This document shows positions 1-7,854 of a stretch of DNA of 64,000 nt, piece after piece. Source of the DNA: CAJMNU01 sp905214855 (GTDB lineage Bacteria; Bacillota; Clostridia; Lachnospirales; Lachnospiraceae); assembly GCA_937890595.1 (NCBI GenBank), contig CALADM010000035.1, positions 6,362 through 70,361 on the forward strand, written 5' to 3'. Below the pieces are notes generated by a model. That model searched no databases. It had not been told where the DNA came from and worked only from the letters and a program-made list of their open reading frames with translations. The translations under genes and the position numbers were made by a program. Each line of letters begins with the position of its first letter. Positions within the stretch are counted from its first letter, which is position 1.

Positions 1-1131
1 TTTTTCCTGGATCAGGGCATGTGTCCCAATAATGATATCTGCCTCATGAGAAGCAATTTTTTCATATGCAATTTTCTTTTCCTTTGCTGTCATGGAACCA
101 GTAATCAAAACAGGAACTTTTGAAATTCCGGCAGCAGAAAACAGCTTTTTGATAGACTCATAATGTTGTCTGGCAAGTACCTCTGTTGGTGCCATAAGCG
201 CCCCCTGATATCCTGCACATGCTGTATCCAATAGTGCGATCACTGCAATGATCGTCTTTCCTGACCCTACATCTCCTTGGATCAGGCGGTTCATTACCAA
301 CTTTCCTGCCATATCTTTTCTAATTTCTTCCAAAGTCCTTATCTGTGCTTTTGTAAGAACATATGGCAAAGATTGTATCAAACGCTCTGCCTCCCGTGAT
401 GAGGGGATCTGGTATGGACTTTCTTTATTTGCACGCTTTTCCTGCATCATACGGACAGCGATCAAAAACAGAAAAAATTCATCAAAAACCAGACGCTTTC
501 TTGCAAACAGCAATTCCTCTTGATTCGCTGGAATATGTATATGTTCTAATGCAAAATTATATTCTGCCAGTTGATTTTTCTTTCTTATACTTAGTGGTAT
601 ATAATCCAGTTCCAGCTCATGTTCCTTTAAAGCCATCTGCACAGTTTTTGATATCATACGGTTTCCTAAGCCTTTTGTCTGCCCATAAATCGGCTGCATC
701 ACGTTCATCCTGTCATAATATGCAGAAGGTTCAAACATTTCTGGTTGTTCCATGACCAGACGATTTTTTTTCTTTACTACACGCCCTCTGAAAATATAGT
801 GTCCCCCTAGTTTCAAAGAAGTGCGAATATATGGAATATTGTACCAGATAATCTGTAACGCACCCCCAGACCATTTTAGAGACAACGATACTGTCTGCAT
901 CTTTCCAAACCGCAAAAGATCTGCTTCTCTTGTTATGACCGCCTCCACAGCAACCATATTTGATTCTGTTACATCCTGTGGTTTTACTGGTTTTGTATAA
1001 ACATCATATGCTCTTGGATAATAATGCAGCAAATCCTCCACTGTATAAACACCTAACTTTTCAAACAACGCAGCGGTTTTCTCTCCCACTCCTTTTAAGG
1101 ATGTGATAGGCTGTTCTCTCTCCACTCCCAT
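1..1131 (-). CDS. recG: ATP-dependent DNA helicase RecG (3' end outside window)
   Basis: RecG is a monomeric superfamily 2 helicase that remodels stalled replication forks and Holliday junctions. The 377 codons present start with a helix-hairpin-like segment (SLKGVGEKTAALFEKLGV), continue through the OB-fold wedge domain, and reach helicase motif I (GDVGSGKT) and motif Ia (APTEVLARQH). The frame is open to the window edge, where the text reads IIGTHALIQEK. Motifs III-VI and the RecG C-terminal wedge are therefore outside the window, and this is not a truncation of the gene. I chose the ATG at 1131 because AAGGAAGGAA lies just upstream. An in-frame ATG 45 bases further upstream (about 1176) is an alternative. 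The next gene upstream is the TraX-like gene, 68 bp away. Identification is from family motifs and order. Confidence 0.95.
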   Translation of the reverse strand, partial: MGVEREQPITSLKGVGEKTAALFEKLGVYTVEDLLHYYPRAYDVYTKPVKPQDVTESNMVAVEAVITREADLLRFGKMQTVSLSLKWSGGALQIIWYNIPYIRTSLKLGGHYIFRGRVVKKKNRLVMEQPEMFEPSAYYDRMNVMQPIYGQTKGLGNRMISKTVQMALKEHELELDYIPLSIRKKNQLAEYNFALEHIHIPANQEELLFARKRLVFDEFFLFLIAVRMMQEKRANKESPYQIPSSREAERLIQSLPYVLTKAQIRTLEEIRKDMAGKLVMNRLIQGDVGSGKTIIAVIALLDTACAGYQGALMAPTEVLARQHYESIKKLFSAAGISKVPVLITGSMTAKEKKIAYEKIASHEADIIIGTHALIQEK

Positions 1132-1199
1132 ATCTTCCTTCCTTTCGTCGTAAACTCTGTGAAAATCACATTTCATAGACAGCAGCCCTTTCTCTTCAT

Positions 1200-1916
1200 T
1201 TATATAAATAGACACCTCAGCATCCCTAAAACCAGCAAATGCAGCGGATAAAACAGGTAAAATCCCCATGAATGTCCCTGTTTCTTTCCTTTGTCCCTAC
1301 AATATAAAGAAAGAGGAATGTAGGCAAGAACTGCTGCTCCCAGATAGCCTATACTGTCAAAAAAAGACAATACTGCTCCCCATAACAATGCAGATTTTTT
1401 ATCAGCACAAAATCCATAAAAGACTGCAATCAATGCAATTCCATACACAAAATAATCCAATCGAAACAAATAGGAAACAGCCATTGCTGCCAAAACATAA
1501 ACAAAACATAGCATTGGCTGTGATTTTCTTTTTGAGATCTTTTGCATCATCCAAAGTCCCAAAGCTAATGTCATAATGGTATTTTGTCTCTCCAGATCCA
1601 CCCATTGACCTGACACTGCCAGATCATAAGGAATCTCTGAAAGACAGGCAAATACTAACAGACGCTTCTGATAACAGACCAAATCTCTTGTATGAAAAAA
1701 TCCCTCTACCAAAAAAAATGTAAAAATAGGAAATGACATTCTCCCCATCATATGAAACAACAAGGAAATGACAGAGATTATCCCTTCCCATATTCCAAAT
1801 TGTCCCGTTATCAGACCAGGATCTAAAATAGCCACTCCTATATGGTCTAACACCATACAAAACAATGCCAATTTTTTTATTTGCTCTCTTGACAGTTGTT
1901 TTATTCCATAGTCCAT
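1200..1916 (-). CDS. TraX family multi-pass membrane protein
   Basis: A 238-residue, very hydrophobic protein with about seven or eight predicted membrane segments. The N-terminal pattern KKLALFCMVLDHIG, the segment MGRMSFPIFTFFLVEGFFHT and the following RLLVFACLSEIPYDL match the TraX family. TraX was named for F-pilin acetylation, but most chromosomal homologues in Firmicutes have no tested function. I preferred the ATG at 1916 because the GGGG of the ribosome site sits about nine bases ahead of it; the ATG at 1925 is almost on top of that site. No conjugation genes are nearby, so a pilin role is not supported. Probably an acyltransferase-like membrane enzyme; its substrate is unknown. Confidence 0.75.
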   Translation of the reverse strand: MDYGIKQLSREQIKKLALFCMVLDHIGVAILDPGLITGQFGIWEGIISVISLLFHMMGRMSFPIFTFFLVEGFFHTRDLVCYQKRLLVFACLSEIPYDLAVSGQWVDLERQNTIMTLALGLWMMQKISKRKSQPMLCFVYVLAAMAVSYLFRLDYFVYGIALIAVFYGFCADKKSALLWGAVLSFFDSIGYLGAAVLAYIPLSLYCRDKGKKQGHSWGFYLFYPLHLLVLGMLRCLFI

Positions 1917-1979
1917 TTGGTTCATTCCCCTTCTTTTATTGTACTATCTATCTAATTTCTGTATTTATATTATTTTTTT

Positions 1980-2023
1980 CATCAAACAGGGGAAAGTACG
2001 CACTGCATACTTTCCCCTTGATG
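1980..2023. repeat. Inverted repeat between fakA-like and traX-like genes
   Basis: The arms catcaa and ttgatg enclose a second pair, ggggaaagta and tactttcccc, with a nine-base centre. The stem is strong, but there is no T run after it on either strand; on the minus strand it is followed by A residues. It may be a factor-independent pause or an RNA 3' end stabiliser for the fakA-like transcript rather than a standard terminator. Confidence 0.4.
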
Positions 2024-2041
2024 CATATAAAACTATTTTAT

Positions 2042-3694
2042 TTATTCCACAGAAATCATATAATAATAAATTGGCTGACCGCCATAATGCAATTCCACAT
2101 CACAAAAATCAAACATTTCCTGTGCTTTTTCCAGAATTTTCTGTGCTTCTTCTTCTGGTACATCAGCTCCATAATATAACGTGATCAGCTCGGACTCATC
2201 ATCCACCATTGCCTTCAATGCGCTCAATGTTGTCTCTTCCACTGACTGAGTGACTGACAAAATACCACGATCTCCCAATGCCATAATGTCATTTTCATGA
2301 ATTTCCACACCATCAATATTGGTATTACGCACTGCATATGTGATCTGACCTGTCTTGACACGGCTCATCTCTACTTTCATCAACTCCAGATTCTCTTCCG
2401 GAGAAAGATTCGGCATAAAATTGATCATCGCACAAATTCCCTGTGGGACTGTCTTAGACGGAACTACCAGAATCTTTTTGTCTTCCACAAGATACTTTGC
2501 CTGCTCTGCTGCCAAGATAATATTCTTGTTATTTGGGAAAATAAAGATGGTATCTGCATTGACTGTCTGGATCGCATTTACCATATCTTCTGTACTTGGA
2601 TTCATAGTCTGTCCGCCCTCGATCAAGCAGTCTGCTCCAATACCCTTAAAAATCTCACTTAATCCTGCACCTGCAGATACAGCGATAAATCCATATGGCT
2701 TACGTGGCTCTTCTTTTTTCTCTTTTGCAAGTTTTTCTGCTTCTTTGATCAGCTTTTCTTCATGTTCCTCACGCATATTGTCTACTTTCATACGTGAAAG
2801 AGAACCATATGTCAACGCTTTCTCAAATGCAAGACCTGGATGGTTTGTATGCACATGCACTTTTACAATATCATCATCAGAAACAACCACGACACAATCT
2901 CCGATAGACTCCAAATATCCCTTAAATTCTATCTCTGTATCCTCGTTATATTCTTTTTCCACATTGATGATAAACTCCGTACAATATCCAAAACGGATAT
3001 CAAACGGCTCTGATTCCACTGTCTTCGCTGTTGTAACTGCTGGTTTTGGCTCTACTTCCACATCAAGTGAAATCTCTTTTCCAAGGAAAGCATCATATGC
3101 TCCCTTTACAACCTGCATCAGACCCTGACCACCGGAATCCACAACACCAGCCTGTTTGAGCACTGGAAGCATCTCTGGAGTCTGGCTTAATACAAAATCT
3201 CCATGTTCGATCACGCGACCTATAAAGTCTTCCATACTGTCTGTCTCAGTCACAAGTTCCATTGCCTTATCAGACATTCCCTTGGCAACCGTCAGGATTG
3301 TTCCTTCCTTCGGCTTCATGACTGCCTTATATGCAGTCTCTGTCGCACGTACCAGCGCATTTGCCAAAGTTGTGATATCCATACTGTCTGTCTCGCGTAT
3401 TTCCTTGGTAAAACCTCTAAATAACTGAGACAGGATAACACCGGAGTTTCCTCTTGCACCACGCAGAGAACCAGAAGAAATTGCCTTGGCAAGACTTGCC
3501 ATATCTGGATTCTCAATAGCCGCAACCTCTTTTGCTGCTGCCATGATCGTCATTGTCATATTTGTTCCTGTATCTCCATCCGGTACAGGGAATACGTTTA
3601 ACTCATTGATCCATTCTTTCTTTGCTTCCAGACTCTTCGCAGCCGCCAGAAACATCTTCTGGAGCGTAGACGCGTCAATCCTATTCTTATCCAC
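2042..3694 (-). CDS. fakA: FakA-like DAK2/DegV-family fatty acid kinase subunit (YloV)
   Basis: A 550-residue protein of the YloV/FakA family. FakA is the ATP-binding half of bacterial fatty acid kinase and works with a DegV-type FakB, which presents the fatty acid. The N-terminal DhaL/DAK2 domain (about residues 1-205) carries PVPDGDTGTNMT with the magnesium-binding aspartates near residues 39-41, followed by SGSLRGARGNSGVILSQL. The second half (about 320-550) is the dihydroxyacetone-kinase-like C-terminal domain seen in the family. Translation starts at a GTG with AAGGAGG eight bases ahead. The gene follows the Asp23 gene by 13 bp, the same order as yloU-yloV in Bacillus. No FakB partner is in this window. 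Confidence 0.9.
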   Translation of the reverse strand: MDKNRIDASTLQKMFLAAAKSLEAKKEWINELNVFPVPDGDTGTNMTMTIMAAAKEVAAIENPDMASLAKAISSGSLRGARGNSGVILSQLFRGFTKEIRETDSMDITTLANALVRATETAYKAVMKPKEGTILTVAKGMSDKAMELVTETDSMEDFIGRVIEHGDFVLSQTPEMLPVLKQAGVVDSGGQGLMQVVKGAYDAFLGKEISLDVEVEPKPAVTTAKTVESEPFDIRFGYCTEFIINVEKEYNEDTEIEFKGYLESIGDCVVVVSDDDIVKVHVHTNHPGLAFEKALTYGSLSRMKVDNMREEHEEKLIKEAEKLAKEKKEEPRKPYGFIAVSAGAGLSEIFKGIGADCLIEGGQTMNPSTEDMVNAIQTVNADTIFIFPNNKNIILAAEQAKYLVEDKKILVVPSKTVPQGICAMINFMPNLSPEENLELMKVEMSRVKTGQITYAVRNTNIDGVEIHENDIMALGDRGILSVTQSVEETTLSALKAMVDDESELITLYYGADVPEEEAQKILEKAQEMFDFCDVELHYGGQPIYYYMISVE

Positions 3695-3707
3695 AGGTGG
3701 TTCCTCC

Positions 3708-4064
3708 TTAATCTATCACTCTCACACCTTCAACGTAGATATTGATCTTTTCTACATCCAGACCGGTGAATTTCTCTAATTTGTACTTTACATTCTCAAT
3801 CAGATTATCTGCTACTGCACAGATACTGACACCATATGCAACAATTACATGGAATTCCAACTGAATCTTATTTTCATTCAATGATACTGTAATCCCATGT
3901 GTCAGGCTTTCTTTGCGTAGTAGCTTGACCAAACCATCCTTCATGCTGATAGCCGCCATTCCCACAATTCCAAAACATTCTACAGCCACAGTACCTGCGT
4001 ATCTGGCAATTACTTCTGAATCAATTTGAATCTGCCCTAACTGGTTATTGATTCGCCCCTTCAT
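3708..4064 (-). CDS. Asp23/Gls24 family protein (YloU)
   Basis: A 118-residue Asp23-family protein. These proteins are linked to cell-envelope stress and, in staphylococci, sit at the membrane through partner proteins. The sequence shows the family pattern: GQIQIDSEVIARYAGTVAVE near the start, a central GITVSLNENKIQLEFHVIV strand region, and the C-terminal LDVEKINIYVEGVRV. The start has GGAGG seven bases ahead. It is divergent from rpmB and precedes the fakA-like gene, the arrangement found around yloU in Bacillus. The exact cellular role is not visible in the sequence. Confidence 0.88.
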   Translation of the reverse strand: MKGRINNQLGQIQIDSEVIARYAGTVAVECFGIVGMAAISMKDGLVKLLRKESLTHGITVSLNENKIQLEFHVIVAYGVSICAVADNLIENVKYKLEKFTGLDVEKINIYVEGVRVID

Positions 4065-4207
4065 GCACTTACCTCCATTTCAAAATGAACGTCAAATGGA
4101 TTCTTGAGCAGTCTCCCCCCAAGTTTTGTAATTTGACATATATTTTCCTATACTTCAAACATTTTACCATAGAAAATAAAAAAAAGAAATATTTTTTTAT
4201 ATTTTAC

Positions 4208-4236
4208 TTGCAAAATATCAATTCTTCTGCTATCAT
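4208..4236 (+). promoter_or_regulatory. Sigma-A promoter of rpmB
   Basis: TTGCAA (4208-4213) and TATCAT (4231-4236) are 17 bp apart, and an A/T-rich tract lies upstream. They sit about 50 bp before the rpmB start and point towards it. Confidence 0.65.
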
Positions 4237-4285
4237 ACATATGTTGTGGTTTTTAAGCCCAATTTTAAGTAAGGAGGTGCAAGTG

Positions 4286-4471
4286 ATGGCTAAATGTGCA
4301 ATCTGTGAAAAAGCTGCTCACTTCGGAAATAACGTGAGCCATTCCCATAGACGTTCTAACGCTATTTGGAAAGCAAATGTAAAATCTGTAAAAGTGAAAG
4401 TAAACGGCGGTGCTAAGAAGATGTACGTATGTACTTCCTGCTTGAGATCCGGTTTAGTTGAAAGAGCTTAA
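4286..4471 (+). CDS. rpmB: 50S ribosomal protein L28
   Basis: A 61-residue L28 protein of the large ribosomal subunit. The start at 4286 is fixed by an AAGGAGGTG site a few bases ahead and by the usual N terminus MAKCAICEKAAHFGNNVSHS. It is the zinc-binding (C+) form: two Cys pairs, CAIC near residue 4 and CTSC near residue 52, bracket the basic centre. A longer open frame begins at 4085 but has no ribosome site and unrelated residues. It is one of only two plus-strand genes in the window, has its own promoter and terminator, and is divergent from the Asp23 gene, as in Bacillus. Confidence 0.97.
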   Translation: MAKCAICEKAAHFGNNVSHSHRRSNAIWKANVKSVKVKVNGGAKKMYVCTSCLRSGLVERA

Positions 4472-4483
4472 TTTGATTTTTTA

Positions 4484-4518
4484 CCCCCTGAGATTCTAAA
4501 GATATCAGGGGGTTTTTT
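4484..4518 (+). terminator. Intrinsic terminator of rpmB
   Basis: The stem ccccctga / tcaggggg closes a 13-base loop and is followed directly by six T residues. It begins 13 bp after the rpmB stop codon. Confidence 0.9.
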
Positions 4519-4549
4519 CTATCTTTTTATTTTTACTTTATCTGCCAAG

Positions 4550-4687
4550 TCAGCAGCAGAACAGATTATATCCCAAAATTAAAATTCCGATAGTGATCAG
4601 CACCAACAAAAAGGTTTTTGGCAAGATCAACACAACTGTCATACCGATCCCACAGCAAAAACAGGCAAAGCCGCACACATGCCTCAT
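4550..4687 (-). CDS. Small Cys-rich membrane peptide, 45 residues
   Basis: A short frame with an ATG at 4687 preceded by GGGGGA. The product starts MRHVCGFACFCCGIGM, has one hydrophobic segment over about residues 14-38, and ends GILILGYNLFCC. Short peptides with a Cys-rich start, a single membrane span and a final GYNLFCC-like end occur in clostridial genomes as uncharacterised proteins; this is from memory and was not checked. It lies between the rpmB terminator and ytfJ with a 83-bp gap before it. Six cysteines in 45 residues could bind metal or carry lipid or redox links, but nothing shows which. Confidence 0.65.
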   Translation of the reverse strand: MRHVCGFACFCCGIGMTVVLILPKTFLLVLITIGILILGYNLFCC

Positions 4688-4770
4688 GTCATTCCCCCAT
4701 CTTACAGGTTCTAACATTAGTATATGCATACGGCTCCTTCTTTAGTCCCTATCTATTTTTCCACTGTCTT

Positions 4771-5193
4771 TTATGCATTTTTCTGCTGATCTTCTGATTT
4801 AGATTCCTTTAAAATATCATTTGCAGCATCCATTGCCTCAGATGTAATATCATCCGCCTTAGAAGCCACAAACTTATTTACCAAATCCGGAACCATATCC
4901 AATACCTTAGAGACAGTATCTTGATTTTTTACACTGACTAATTTTGTCATTCCATTTTGAATGACAAGAACAGCAGATGGTGTCATTTTGGCACTCATCC
5001 CACCTCCTCCATTATTCTTTTTTGCATTGTCACAAAAAGAACCTGCTGCCATTCCAAAAGACACATCAATCAAAGGTAAAATGATAGTATCTCCCACATA
5101 AACTGGTTCTCCGACAACCGTTTTTGATGACACAAAATTTTCCATCCCCTGAAAAAGGGATCTTACTTCTGTACTAAAATCATTTTCAGCCAT
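4771..5193 (-). CDS. ytfJ: Sporulation protein YtfJ (GerW family)
   Basis: A 140-residue GerW/YtfJ protein. In Bacillus subtilis the homologue is made in the sporulating cell and is needed for normal L-alanine germination. Family features seen here are GEPVYVGDTIILPLIDVSFG, a glycine run near residues 61-64 (NNGGGGMSAKMTP), and the strand SAVLVIQNGMTKLVSV. The start has GGAG nine bases ahead. It follows the DUF2953 gene by 14 bp, the same pairing as ytfI-ytfJ in Bacillus, so the two are very likely co-transcribed. This is one of the signs that the organism forms spores. Confidence 0.9.
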   Translation of the reverse strand: MAENDFSTEVRSLFQGMENFVSSKTVVGEPVYVGDTIILPLIDVSFGMAAGSFCDNAKKNNGGGGMSAKMTPSAVLVIQNGMTKLVSVKNQDTVSKVLDMVPDLVNKFVASKADDITSEAMDAANDILKESKSEDQQKNA

Positions 5194-5207
5194 CTCTATT
5201 TTCTCCT

Positions 5208-6200
5208 TTACGCAAGCATTTGCTTCCCAATTTTTCTCAGATTCTTGTCACAAACCAAACGTAGCACAAACACAAGCAGTGTGCCAAGGCGGATTCTTCC
5301 CTTAAAGTTTCCCTCTCCCTCCAGTATATTCTTATCGAATATAGGTGTAACTTCTAACTGATCCCGATAGATTGAATACAACATTGCTATTATAGCTAAG
5401 ACTTCTCCTGTTCTGGCAGGATCTTCAAAACCAAATGTCACATTCCCCTGTGCTTTCTTAGGGATCACATGTAAAAATATCCTTTTCCCCTGTCTTGCCA
5501 ACAAAAAACCGGTTGCCTGATTTTCTTTAGATGTCAAGAAATGGTATGCTTTCAAAACAACTCGCTTCTTTTCTTCCCATGACTGTAAAAACTGCCTCAG
5601 TTTTCCTCTCCAATATTCTTTTTGTTTGAAAAACCATGTTTTTATACGTTCCCACCGTGTTTTTAAAGCTACTTCTTTCCTCTTATGTGATTCCTGCAAA
5701 ACATCTCTATGAACCAGTTGCTCTTTCGGTTGATCTTCCTGTTTCTCTTCTTTGATATATATGTCTTTTTTTATATCCGCCCCCTCAGGTTCTTTCCATA
5801 AAGGTTTTTCCTGAACATTCCCCTGATCGCTTGAGGTATACACTGATTTTCTATCCTCTTTTTGCTCGTTTTGTTTTCTTTGCTCTGTTTGCTCAGTTTT
5901 TACTTTTATCTCCACTTTTTCTGTATCATTTCCTGCCTGTGCTGTTTTAGCAGGATGAACAGAAATCCTAAAGAACTGGAGTCCTGTTTTCCAGCCCTCT
6001 TCATACTCTGCATGAAGCGAAAACAGATGTAAAAGCCATGTGAGCCGTATTTTTGCCTGTACCTTTTCGTGATAAGATACCCAAACCTGATATCTCAATG
6101 GTACAAGCAGAATGAGAAGGCACAGCAACAGCAAAATTCCTAAAACACTAAGCAGTAAGATCCCTATGATTTTTACGATCAGCCCTATTATATGCAGCAT
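5208..6200 (-). CDS. DUF2953 membrane-anchored protein (YtfI-like)
   Basis: A 330-residue protein with one strong N-terminal membrane span (about residues 5-35, rich in Leu and Ile), then a DUF2953-type domain: LRYQVWVSYHEKVQAKIR near the start and FGFEDPARTGEVLA towards the C terminus. Between them is a very charged insert of about 80-100 residues, full of Lys, Glu and Gln (around residues 95-190), that looks disordered. The ATG at 6200 was chosen over a GTG at 6206 because AGGAGGG is nine bases ahead of the ATG and too close to the GTG. It is paired with ytfJ, which suggests a sporulation-related role. The molecular function is unknown. Confidence 0.75.
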   Translation of the reverse strand: MLHIIGLIVKIIGILLLSVLGILLLLCLLILLVPLRYQVWVSYHEKVQAKIRLTWLLHLFSLHAEYEEGWKTGLQFFRISVHPAKTAQAGNDTEKVEIKVKTEQTEQRKQNEQKEDRKSVYTSSDQGNVQEKPLWKEPEGADIKKDIYIKEEKQEDQPKEQLVHRDVLQESHKRKEVALKTRWERIKTWFFKQKEYWRGKLRQFLQSWEEKKRVVLKAYHFLTSKENQATGFLLARQGKRIFLHVIPKKAQGNVTFGFEDPARTGEVLAIIAMLYSIYRDQLEVTPIFDKNILEGEGNFKGRIRLGTLLVFVLRLVCDKNLRKIGKQMLA

Positions 6201-6218
6201 AGACACCTTCCCTCCTGA

Positions 6219-6524
6219 TCATACAAAATACTTCTGTATCTCAAATCCTCCAGTCTTTTTGTACACATCAGCTATAATTCTCCCTGCAGTCTCCATCGCT
6301 TCCTCTTTCCCTGCTGCAATTCCAAGAATATATAGATCTTTCTCCTTGTACCATTTTGTCAAGAGCATATAAGACGGATATATGTCAAGTAAAGCATTCC
6401 CATTTTCTGTCAGAGTAATCACATAGGCATCTTTTTGCAGTTTCTGATACCGTATCTTAGAAATCAGTGGATATCTCTTTTTCTTTGCCATCTCCCCCAC
6501 ATATAAATGCTTATACCAGCGCAT
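6219..6524 (-). CDS. Conserved hypothetical protein, 101 residues
   Basis: I do not recognise this protein. It begins MRWYKHLYVGEMAKKKRYPL and has a mixed alpha/beta look, with KLQKDAYVITLTENGNALLDI and LYILGIAAGKEEAMETAGRI. There is no signal peptide or membrane span. The start overlaps the end of the upstream 437-residue gene by 14 bp, with GGAG seven bases ahead of the ATG at 6524, so the two are translationally coupled. The last residues (GFEIQKYFV) end 18 bp before the DUF2953 gene. The context suggests it is part of the ytfI-ytfJ transcript. Confidence 0.7.
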   Translation of the reverse strand: MRWYKHLYVGEMAKKKRYPLISKIRYQKLQKDAYVITLTENGNALLDIYPSYMLLTKWYKEKDLYILGIAAGKEEAMETAGRIIADVYKKTGGFEIQKYFV

Positions 6525-7824
6525 CCTCACTCTCCATCATATACTGGATCAAATTCATACAAGTTCCTTTTTCATATGGATCTGCACAGCTCTCCAAACT
6601 TCCCCTCACATATTGCTCGATCTCATTGATAGAATTGAAGAATACAGGGAGTCTGGAAAGTACATTTGCCATCAAAGCACGTGCAACCGGCTTTTGCATT
6701 CCTGAAAGGTTCTGTTGAAATTCCTCCAAAAATTGAGCCCCTTTTTGCATCACATAGACCTTATCTGCCTCTTCCTGCACACATTCCTCTCCTAATTCCG
6801 CAAATGGACTTCCTGATAACAAAAGAGTGATCAGCCTTCCTGTTTCTTTCCATTCTCCAGAAAGTTCTTTCAGCCACTGGCTTTCTCCCTGAAGATAGCG
6901 TTCATAGACTTCTTCCTGTTTTCCTTCCAAAAGAGAAATTCGCTCTACCATGTTCTCCAATATAGACTCTATCTCTTCTGATTTCTCTCTTACACCTTGG
7001 TTCATATCCATCAAAAGCTCATAAAATAAAGAGTCTTCTGCCGCATCCACCATCACATTTTTCTGTGTTAATACAAGGATTGTCAAATTGTTTACCAGCT
7101 CCTGCAAACTCAGGCAGATACTACATTCTTCTTCTATATAGTCAATCGCCAGTTTAAGAACCCCTTCTAAACGATGGTATTCTTCTGCATCCATCTCTTT
7201 ATAATCTGCTTTTTTAAACTGGACAAGCAACTCAAACAGATTTGGATACTCTGTCTCAAGTTCTTTTGGCATATCCATCATGGAAGTGGTTTTGAGAAGG
7301 TAAAAAACAGTTTCAAGAGAGCTTTTGTCAGAACCTGTATAAGCAGACAATCCTTCCTGTACTAAAGCTGCAAACTTATTTTTAGTAAGACGGATTGGAA
7401 GTTCTCCTACTACCTCTTGGATTTTCTGGTTCATAAGCATATTATCTTTTGAGCCTGTAATATATGCCATAACCTTTCGAGTAAACTGTTCTTCCTCTTC
7501 TAAAAGAAGAACATCCTCACGAAAACGTCCCTCCAGATGATTCAGGACACTTTCATAGATCTGAAAACAGTCTGTATACATGGTAATACGTTCCATCTGC
7601 TTTTTAATCTCTTCTCTGAATGCAAGAACTTCATCCTTTTGCAGTTTCTGCTCTAAGAAATCAAAGATCATCTGATGCATTTTTGTATCTAATTTTTCCA
7701 TCTGCTCAGAGTGCTTTCTTGATTTCTCTACTTCCTCACAGTACATATAGTCATCTAAAATCAGCCTTGTATAGGCATAGCGATATGCCAGAGAAAGCTG
7801 TTTTTTATTCATATGCTCGTTCAC
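6511..7824 (-). CDS. Hypothetical helical protein, 437 residues
   Basis: I do not recognise the family. The protein is almost wholly helical by composition: acidic and basic residues alternate with Leu, and there is little Gly or Pro. Stretches such as EEIESILENMVERISLLEGKQEE (about residues 270-300) suggest coiled coil. No signal peptide, membrane span or nucleotide-binding motif is visible. The start is probably the GTG at 7824, with AAAGGGG nine bases ahead; an ATG four codons later is possible. It is coupled by a 14-bp overlap to the 101-residue gene and lies 30 bp after cinA. A structural or scaffold role would fit the shape, but there is no direct evidence. Confidence 0.7.
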   Translation of the reverse strand: MNEHMNKKQLSLAYRYAYTRLILDDYMYCEEVEKSRKHSEQMEKLDTKMHQMIFDFLEQKLQKDEVLAFREEIKKQMERITMYTDCFQIYESVLNHLEGRFREDVLLLEEEEQFTRKVMAYITGSKDNMLMNQKIQEVVGELPIRLTKNKFAALVQEGLSAYTGSDKSSLETVFYLLKTTSMMDMPKELETEYPNLFELLVQFKKADYKEMDAEEYHRLEGVLKLAIDYIEEECSICLSLQELVNNLTILVLTQKNVMVDAAEDSLFYELLMDMNQGVREKSEEIESILENMVERISLLEGKQEEVYERYLQGESQWLKELSGEWKETGRLITLLLSGSPFAELGEECVQEEADKVYVMQKGAQFLEEFQQNLSGMQKPVARALMANVLSRLPVFFNSINEIEQYVRGSLESCADPYEKGTCMNLIQYMMESEDALV

Positions 7825-7854
7825 TTTTCTAAACCCCTTTATATTTTCTCATTC

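Noticed and set aside
363..755. Plus-strand frames inside recG, fakA, ftsK and others
   Set aside because: They are antisense to conserved genes, have no ribosome site and no recognisable residues.
1200..1916. Part of a conjugation system (TraX name)
   Set aside because: No pilus, relaxase or transfer genes occur within the window.
4085..4285. N-terminal extension of rpmB
   Set aside because: The frame is open, but the ribosome site and all known L28 starts point to 4286.
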